Origin: Microscillaceae bacterium
GTDB taxonomy: Bacteria; Bacteroidota; Bacteroidia; Cytophagales; Microscillaceae
DNA length: 29,237 nucleotides
Direction of reading: 5' to 3'
Assembly: GCA_003483885.1 (NCBI GenBank)
Contig: DMXI01000354.1
Span: 1 to 29,237, forward strand
Shown here: in pieces, positions 23,507 to 29,237 of the stretch
Numbering within the stretch: the first letter of the stretch is position 1
Layout of the letters: each line of letters begins with the position of its first letter
The notes under the pieces: generated by a model
Told to the model about the DNA's origin: nothing
The model's input: the letters and a program-made list of their open reading frames with translations, nothing else
Database searches by the model: none
Program-made: the position numbers and the translations under genes

Positions 23507-26008
23507 TCAAAAATCGTCAAAATCACTAATAGAAGACACATTCAAGGTATAGCTATAATGCCGGTATTCCTTCCATTGGTCGGTGTTTTTTATTTGCTCC
23601 TCGAGCCGTAGTGCCACTGTTTGGTTTTTGTATTGGCTGCTTAAGTGGGTCATGAGGTGAAACGTATGCTTGACCTCCCGCTGGCGTTCGCTGCCCTCGG
23701 CAATGTCAAAGTTGTAGCGAAACTGGTCGCTCAAAATGTTACCATCGCTGGCATAAATAGCCGCCCGGATTGACCTGGCCAATACCTGATCGGTGACCAG
23801 TTCGGTTTGCATAAACGAGACCGCCAATATGCCAGTAGTGATTTTTTTGCCTCCCCCAATAAGCTCTACGGTTACCTGAGAGGTGGTGTCGTGGCGTTTT
23901 TTGGTCACCTTTAGCAGTGGTACTACGACTTCTTGTGGCGAAGCGCCTCCGTGGATAAAACGACTCCCGGCTCCCTTGACCCGCAAACGATTGATAGACC
24001 GGGGAATGAGTACCTGCGCCTCAGAAGCAATATTGAGCGCCTGCGCCTCAAAGGCCCGGGTAGTAGCGTCGTGGCGCAGCCCGGCTCCAATCACAAACCG
24101 GCGATTTTCTTTCCAAACCTCGCCCTGATGCCCTGAGCGGCTAAACTCGCTCTCGGCCAGGGGAGTATGCTGATAAATAAAACCATGGTCGCTGGTGACC
24201 ATCATATTGGTACCATTCATATTGGCTACTTTCTTGATCAATTCCATCAAATGAAGCAATTCATCGTGTACTGCCTCAAACACCTTGTCTTCGCTGGTTT
24301 TGTCGTCGCCTACCTTGTCTATATGATTGTGGTATACATATACCAAGTCATATTGTTTCAAAAACTCCCGGCCATCGCCTCCTGCCCCGGCATTCATTGC
24401 CATGAGCTTTTCGGCAGTAATGGCCACTGCCCGGTCGCCAAAGCCGGTTTTCAGAATTTTGTCGCGGGCTTCGGTTCCTACACTTGAGGCCCCATCTACC
24501 AGTATGGTGTCCGAAGTACCCTTAAAGGCCAGCGCCTGGTGGGGCAATAGCGAGGCCATGCCTAGTTGGGTATACGAGGGGAGGCTACTCACCATATGCT
24601 CTATAGTGGCCTCGTAGCGGTTTTCGGCCTGGAGCATTTTGCTCAGCTCTACCCCACATTCGTAGCGCAGGGCATCCGAAATAATCACCACCAACTTGGG
24701 CTTTTTGGCGAGGTGTTGTTTTACGTGGTTTTTATAAAAGTTTCGTTGGCTGGTAATCCCGGTAGTAGCCCAACGCTCGAGGCCATCTATCAGGGTTTGC
24801 CAATGGTTGTTGTAGGGCAGGAGCCAATCGTTGGAATATACCTTTTCTATTTTTTGAGCCAGGGGCAACAACACCCGGTTTTGTTCGGTGGCGCGGTAGC
24901 TCCATACAAACCTGCGATAGGCTTGGTCTATAGCATACAGCGATTTGGCGTAATGCTCGACTCCTTCTTGCAAGCTGGAGTAGGGGGTGGGGGTATACTG
25001 GCGTACCAGGGCAATGAGGTCGGCGGCGTGCTTCAGGCTTTGGTAAAAATACCCAAACCGAAAGTACCAATACTTGTTTTCGCGGGCCTTGATGGTTTTG
25101 AGCACCACATCATGGGCTACTTGCTCTTGGTCAATGCGGGTAGCCAGTTCGCTTACAATGCGGTAGTCAGTTTCTTGAAACAAATCATCCTCCACAATAT
25201 CCTCCAGTGGAGCCGCTTCGAGCTTGCTTGTAGCATCCAGATCTTGAGCCACTTGCTTGGCTACTTCGCCAAAGCTTTGGCTATGGATGCGGGAGTCTTT
25301 CCAAAGGGCCAATAGCAGGGTAGCTTCCCGGGTAAGCGCGGTGTGTGGTTCCAGCTCAAAGTTGTGCCGAAATACCTGCAGCAAAAAATCATAAATAGAA
25401 GGTTGGCTACTATCGTAATGAAAAGCACGCTGAATCCGCTCCCAGTAATAGTCGTGGAGCTGGCAAGTCTTCAGCCGTTCGTCGTAGGGGTTGGGGGTTT
25501 GCAACAAGCCCTGGCTATGAATATGGATAAAATGGTGCAGGTTGAGATAATCAGTGTCAAACACCACCGCCAGCATTTTGCGCCGAAGGGCATCTTGTTC
25601 GTCGTTTTCGTGGACCAGGGCCCGCAACTGTTGTCGTCGGGCTTCGTCCTCAAAAAAAGCCATGTGTTGGGCTACAAATTCCCGCAGGTGGTACGCCAGC
25701 CCCAGTTCTTGTAAGTACAGGGCCTCCCGATCGGTATGAAACACCGCATGGGCCAGCTCCAGGTCGAGCAGCCAATTGGCTTCGTTGGCGGGTTTTTCGC
25801 CTTCGATGTACAGCAAAAACCGGGTGTGGGGCTCTTGCTTGTGTACCCTATGCTTTACCTCAAATTCATTGCCTTGCACCTCTACCTTGGTAACATCAGA
25901 GAGGGCCAGGGACTCAAACTGGGCGCGGAGTTCTTTTTTGGTGTCGTACCAAAACACCACCCGGTGTTGTTCAAATTTTTTACGCAGTGCATCGGCTATT
26001 TTACTCAT
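23507..26008 (-). CDS. pglZ: PglZ, alkaline-phosphatase-superfamily protein of BREX
   Basis: An 833-aa protein, the usual length for type 1 PglZ. The phosphatase fold is in the second half: VIISDALRYECG (444-451, metal-binding Asp), SSLPSYTQLGMASLLPH, YVYHNHIDKVGD (His560 to Asp564, metal ligands), VTSDHGFIY (605-612, Asp-His pair), with the C-terminal beta-rich PglZ tail (FIHGGASPQEVVVPLL). The N-terminal 400 residues are the helical arm. PglZ is required for BREX methylation and phage restriction; metal-dependent phosphodiesterase activity has been shown for the family. Its ATG overlaps the stop of the pglX-tail copy (ATGA), and its stop lies 5 bases before brxL. Confidence 0.95.
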   Translation of the reverse strand: MSKIADALRKKFEQHRVVFWYDTKKELRAQFESLALSDVTKVEVQGNEFEVKHRVHKQEPHTRFLLYIEGEKPANEANWLLDLELAHAVFHTDREALYLQELGLAYHLREFVAQHMAFFEDEARRQQLRALVHENDEQDALRRKMLAVVFDTDYLNLHHFIHIHSQGLLQTPNPYDERLKTCQLHDYYWERIQRAFHYDSSQPSIYDFLLQVFRHNFELEPHTALTREATLLLALWKDSRIHSQSFGEVAKQVAQDLDATSKLEAAPLEDIVEDDLFQETDYRIVSELATRIDQEQVAHDVVLKTIKARENKYWYFRFGYFYQSLKHAADLIALVRQYTPTPYSSLQEGVEHYAKSLYAIDQAYRRFVWSYRATEQNRVLLPLAQKIEKVYSNDWLLPYNNHWQTLIDGLERWATTGITSQRNFYKNHVKQHLAKKPKLVVIISDALRYECGVELSKMLQAENRYEATIEHMVSSLPSYTQLGMASLLPHQALAFKGTSDTILVDGASSVGTEARDKILKTGFGDRAVAITAEKLMAMNAGAGGDGREFLKQYDLVYVYHNHIDKVGDDKTSEDKVFEAVHDELLHLMELIKKVANMNGTNMMVTSDHGFIYQHTPLAESEFSRSGHQGEVWKENRRFVIGAGLRHDATTRAFEAQALNIASEAQVLIPRSINRLRVKGAGSRFIHGGASPQEVVVPLLKVTKKRHDTTSQVTVELIGGGKKITTGILAVSFMQTELVTDQVLARSIRAAIYASDGNILSDQFRYNFDIAEGSERQREVKHTFHLMTHLSSQYKNQTVALRLEEQIKNTDQWKEYRHYSYTLNVSSISDFDDF

Positions 26009-26118
26009 ATAATTTCTTCGTGATTGATCCAGTCAAACTTTTTTACTTTGGCCTTGGTTTTGGCATCGTTGAGGCCTTTTTCCTCCTTTACGGCCTGTCC
26101 CAGTTTATTGTAATTCAT
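26005..26118 (-). pseudogene. Duplicated 37-codon 3' tail of pglX, ending in ATGA overlap with pglZ
   Basis: The 114 bases 26005-26118 match the true pglX end at 26720-26833 with about 9 differences. The encoded tail (NYNKLGQAVKEEKG, NDAKTKAKVKKFDWI) differs at only a few residues (DWINHEEII against DWIDSEEII). Its TGA overlaps the pglZ ATG, the arrangement expected for an intact pglX-pglZ pair, so this copy marks the ancestral junction. An ATG at 26118 would let it be translated as a 37-aa leader peptide and preserve coupling to pglZ. The frame before it (to 26193) is not pglX-like. Confidence 0.85.
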
Positions 26119-26192
26119 CAACTCACCTAAATCCCTCAATGTGGTTTGATTATTCGGTGTTTTTTTAGCATATAGTACAGGTTTAAACTTCA

Positions 26193-26478
26193 AGTACTTC
26201 CTTCCGTCTTAGCTCGACTTTGGCCTTTACTGTAACTTTACATTGATGGCTTCATTTGAGCTTGAAGTACCGATTTTCTTTCATCCGTTCATTTTTTTCT
26301 TCAGCTAAAAAAACGAACCAAAAAAAGCCGCGGCTGTAGTCAGTGTTGCCTAAACTTGCTACACTACGTCTCAACTGCTTAAACTCGCCTTCGGCTCAAA
26401 CAGTAAGCAGTTGCCCTCTGGGACGACTTCGTTCCTCAAGTTCTTAACGGCCACTGACTAAGGCCGAAAGGAAGTGCT
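26193..26478. mobile_element. Inverted-repeat element inside the BREX operon
   Basis: AGTACTTCCTTCCGTCTTAG (26193-26212) and the reverse complement of 26458-26478 (AGCACTTCCTTTCGGCCTTA) form about 20-bp imperfect terminal repeats. A second inner pair reads AGTCAGTG against CACTGACT. Inside are short stem-forming stretches (CGCCTTCGGC, AGCCGCGGCT). It has no coding frame. It probably is a MITE or RNA-forming repeat that came in between the two pglX tails. No clear target duplication was found. Confidence 0.5.
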
Positions 26479-26719
26479 AGTAATTAAAGATGGTTCGACT
26501 TTATTTCTTAACAGTCATCTTCTGGAGTAGACTACTAAAAATATAAACTTGATTTACCGCAAAAAATAATGGAACGAAAGCTTACCTAATGTATATATTA
26601 AATCTTTCATTTTAAGTGGTAAACAAATACACGTTTCCTCAGAAAAAAAGCCAAAGTCAATCTAACTATTAACATATTTTTCAAAGAAACAAATTTTTAA
26701 CCCATGGAAGCTTCATAGT
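26479..26719. other. AT-rich spacer between the inverted-repeat element and pglX
   Basis: No gene, hairpin terminator or consensus promoter that I can support. Its position means that pglZ and brxL are either transcribed through it from pglX or need a promoter here. Confidence 0.5.
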
Positions 26720-29237
26720 TCATATAATCTCTTCACTATCAATCCAGTCAAACTTTTTTACTTTGGCCTTGGTTTTGGCATCGTTGAGGCCTTTTTCCTC
26801 CTTTACGGCCTGGCCCAATTTATTGTAATTCACCAACACTCCATCGTCCAGGTCGAGGGCAATACGATCGGTAGCCAGGGGATAGAGCACATCGCGCTCG
26901 TATTCCTGGAGCTCTAGTAGTACCCCCTTGAGGCGGTCTTTTTCTTTGGCGGCCCGGGTTTGCTCGGCCGAGGTACCCGATTCTATGAGGTGGTCGAGCT
27001 GCTCCAGACGGGTGCGGAGCTTTTCGTGGTATTCTTTGAGGTAGCCATTGAGCACGTGGTGGAGGGTGTCGGGGGTATAGCGGTGCAGGTACACCAAGGC
27101 ACTAAAGGCCCCCTTGGGCGAGGCAATCATCCAATAAATGGGGCGTTTTTTGTAACGGCGGACGTGGTCGGTATAAAACTCCTTGACAAAATAGCGCCTT
27201 ACCTCACTGCCGAGGCATTCCTTGACAAAGGCCAGATTTTTGTCAAAATCGGCAGTACCAAAAGCAGCCTTGAGAAAGGCATAAAAGCGCCCCACGATGT
27301 CGTCTTCAAACCATTCGTCGTCCAGCACCGGGATTACGTTGTCGTCATCGGGCAAAAAGCGCACCTCGTCGGCCGACTTCTCTACTATTTGCAAGTAGTC
27401 GTCCAACGTTTGGCCCTGGTTGGCCAATACCAGCCCGGGCTGATCGAGGCTATAGCGGCCAAACATGCAGCCCACCGCATAGCTGATAAGTTGTTTGACG
27501 ACTTCTTTGGCATCAAACTTTAGGCGAAGCGATTCGTAACTGCTTACCAACCCAGTATCGGGATCTCGAGGCAGGGTAGCATCCTGGGCTTCCAGGGCCT
27601 TGCGGTCGAGTTCTTGCTGCAAAATGGTAATGTCTTTGAGGGGTACATCGGGGGTGAGTTCATCTTGCAGCCCGTACAAATCAATGAATTCCCGATTGAG
27701 GGCTTCTTCGTTTTTGTGCAATTGGACAAACTTGTTGCGCCAATAGAGCTGGTACAGTTCCCAGGCTTCGAGCAAATCTTGCCCCTGCACTCGAATAAGT
27801 TCGTTTTGTTGAAAATCCCAGGAGGTTTCACGGGAGTCCCAGTCATACTGACTGATCTTGAGGGTATCTTCTACAATAAAATTTATAGAGTCCCCTTTTT
27901 TACTCGGGATAGGTAAACTTCTTGCGTTTCCAGGAGTAAAATGTAATGTTGGGTTTATTAGTTTAGATAATGAGTTAATAAATTTAGTATTGAGTAATCC
28001 CAGAAGAAATTTTTCTTCATCTTCATTAAAGAGAAATGCTACTGGATTTACTGAGTCAAAGATATTTCCTGTTTGTTGGAGTCTAGCAGATACTTGTCCT
28101 GATGTAAGATCACTCCAACCAACTCCCCTTCTAAAATAATGATTTTCATTAACTATTCTACCTCCTACTTGCTTTTTGGGATCACTTGCTATACAATCTC
28201 GTACATCTTGTCCATCGTTTTTCCAATTAACAAAGAATTCATTGTTGCCATACCATTTTCTACAAGGACCACCTTTACTATATGGAAACCATTTTTTCTG
28301 AGAATTAATTGCTTCTTCTTTGTTAGAAGATGAAAGGTTTGCATCACTAAAAAACACTTCTGACCAACGTCTTAAAAATTGCTCATTATCTGTTGTTGAT
28401 AATCCTGACTTTGTCTCAGCTAAATCGGCGATTTTTTTATTATGAGCAAATATTGATAGAACCTTTTCACTTACCCAATATCCGATAGGTTTTCCTGGGA
28501 TTTTATCAAAACTTTGTTGATAAGTCTGATAATGACCATAAGACTTATCCAAAAACAAAGCTTCTATTTTATCCACTGATCTGACTTGTACATGTTTCTC
28601 GAACAGCCTTCGATACACTCCCTGTTTGCCATTACTTTTTTGATTTATAAAAGTAAAGGCCACTGAGCCAAAGTCGGAGCCAAATATACCCCTCCCCAAA
28701 TGTAGTAAAGTATCAATAAGAGTTTGTTGTAGCATTTTTTTCCGATAAGCCTCAAACGAAGAAATAAACATCCAAGAAGGCAGGTTGATCATTCCTACAA
28801 AGCCGCCAGGGTGCAGTTGGGCAATGGCCCGTTGCATAAAACACACCATCAAGTCCCCTTTCCCCGCGGGATAATTTTTCTTTACAAAATCTCCCAAAGC
28901 TTTATTCATTTTACCGCCTCCCATATAAGGCGGATTGTCTACCACACAATGGTAGCGTTGGCTCAGGGCAATGAGCTGGGGCAGGGCTTGGGCCAGGTGT
29001 TCCAGAGCAGGGCGCACAAACATATCGGCATTGGGTAGGGCAGTGTGTACTGCTTCTAGTACTGCTTGCAGGCTAGAGCTACTGCTTTGAGGCTGAATGA
29101 GCGAACCCAGGTTGGTGGCTTGCTGCATCAGGAGCAGGTCTTGGTACAGAGGCTCACTCAAAGGCATCTTCAGGTAATCCAGTGCCTCCTGGAGCTGGGC
29201 GCTGGTCAGGGGCAAGTCCTGGTATTGCATCACCTGG
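26720..29237 (-). CDS. pglX: PglX, BREX adenine-specific DNA methyltransferase, 5' end outside the window
   Basis: The visible 838 codons are open to the right edge, so the start (GTG at 29233 or ATG at 29230) is not real. The methyltransferase motif IV NPPY is present about residue 100 of the visible part (VVDNPPYMGGG), followed by DLMVCFMQRAIAQLHPGGFVGMINLPSWMF. The SAM-binding motif I (DPACGSG) expected some 100-200 residues earlier in a protein of about 1200 aa is outside. The C-terminal part (ELYRLYWRNKF-like ELYQLYWRNKFVQL, YAVGCMFGRYSLDQPGL, KEFYTDHVRRYKKRPIYWMI) is typical PglX target-recognition and helical region. PglX methylates host DNA at a non-palindromic site as the BREX self-mark. 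The last 37 codons are repeated before pglZ, about 715 bases downstream. Confidence 0.95.
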   Translation of the reverse strand, partial: QVMQYQDLPLTSAQLQEALDYLKMPLSEPLYQDLLLMQQATNLGSLIQPQSSSSSLQAVLEAVHTALPNADMFVRPALEHLAQALPQLIALSQRYHCVVDNPPYMGGGKMNKALGDFVKKNYPAGKGDLMVCFMQRAIAQLHPGGFVGMINLPSWMFISSFEAYRKKMLQQTLIDTLLHLGRGIFGSDFGSVAFTFINQKSNGKQGVYRRLFEKHVQVRSVDKIEALFLDKSYGHYQTYQQSFDKIPGKPIGYWVSEKVLSIFAHNKKIADLAETKSGLSTTDNEQFLRRWSEVFFSDANLSSSNKEEAINSQKKWFPYSKGGPCRKWYGNNEFFVNWKNDGQDVRDCIASDPKKQVGGRIVNENHYFRRGVGWSDLTSGQVSARLQQTGNIFDSVNPVAFLFNEDEEKFLLGLLNTKFINSLSKLINPTLHFTPGNARSLPIPSKKGDSINFIVEDTLKISQYDWDSRETSWDFQQNELIRVQGQDLLEAWELYQLYWRNKFVQLHKNEEALNREFIDLYGLQDELTPDVPLKDITILQQELDRKALEAQDATLPRDPDTGLVSSYESLRLKFDAKEVVKQLISYAVGCMFGRYSLDQPGLVLANQGQTLDDYLQIVEKSADEVRFLPDDDNVIPVLDDEWFEDDIVGRFYAFLKAAFGTADFDKNLAFVKECLGSEVRRYFVKEFYTDHVRRYKKRPIYWMIASPKGAFSALVYLHRYTPDTLHHVLNGYLKEYHEKLRTRLEQLDHLIESGTSAEQTRAAKEKDRLKGVLLELQEYERDVLYPLATDRIALDLDDGVLVNYNKLGQAVKEEKGLNDAKTKAKVKKFDWIDSEEII

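Noticed and set aside
24566..25315. Long plus-strand open frame (249 codons) opposite pglZ
   Set aside because: Antisense to PglZ with all its phosphatase motifs; the translated sequence has no recognisable features.
26119..26193. Extension of the pglX-tail copy to a 62-codon gene from TTG at 26193
   Set aside because: The added N-terminal residues do not match PglX and the start is a TTG without support; only the last 37 codons are the duplicated tail.
26960..27523. 187-codon plus-strand frame opposite pglX
   Set aside because: Shadow of the PglX C-terminal region; no start signal and no domain.
1..29237. CRISPR array or tRNA/rRNA genes
   Set aside because: No regularly spaced repeat series and no tRNA cloverleaf or rRNA-like stretch was found by eye on either strand.

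Overview
The window is a defence island from a Bacteroidetes chromosome. The best guess is a marine Cytophagales bacterium of the Microscilla type. This rests on moderate-to-low GC, signal peptides ending in the SxxxQ style of this phylum, one good TAnnTTTG promoter, the lack of strong Shine-Dalgarno sites, and the protein families present. The genus is an inference.

Left part (1-6921): the 3' end of a von Willebrand A domain gene runs in from outside. A small secreted protein of unknown function follows. A three-gene minus-strand operon comes next: a cold-shock-like/zinc-cluster protein of 828 aa, a Sel1-repeat protein and a small PD-(D/E)XK-like protein. An HNH endonuclease gene ends this part. 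Two plus-strand genes (1090 and 5956) share a nearly identical 70-bp leader.

Centre (6937-16235): McrC and McrB lie downstream of what I consider the most interesting system here. It is a retron-type reverse transcriptase whose C-terminus resembles a degenerate histidine-kinase ATPase domain. It is translationally coupled to a small receiver-like protein and followed by a protein with two receiver-like domains and a C-terminal HEPN RNase motif (RNGFIH). Upstream of the RT is a convincing msr-msd ncRNA candidate with long a1/a2 inverted repeats and a Bacteroidetes promoter. A WYL-domain regulator is divergent from it. This looks like a retron whose sensor-to-toxin signalling uses recycled two-component parts.

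Middle right (16232-19918): exonuclease I (sbcB-like) converges on the WYL gene with a 4-bp overlap. A GIY-YIG/leucine-rich-repeat fusion and a membrane-anchored protein of unknown function follow.

Repeat-rich gap (19919-21449): no intact gene. It holds a palindromic repeat, a 236-bp MITE with a perfect 10-bp target duplication, a relic of a DUF262/DUF1524 (GmrSD-like) restriction gene, and a second foldback element.

Right part (21450-29237): a BREX type 1 tail in the order pglX, pglZ, brxL on the minus strand. pglX runs off the window; brxA, brxB and brxC would be expected beyond the right edge. The last 37 codons of pglX are duplicated directly in front of pglZ, about 715 bp from the real pglX end, with an inverted-repeat element between. 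BrxL carries a MIT-C (phospholipase-D-like) domain at its C-terminus and no Lon protease domain that I can see.
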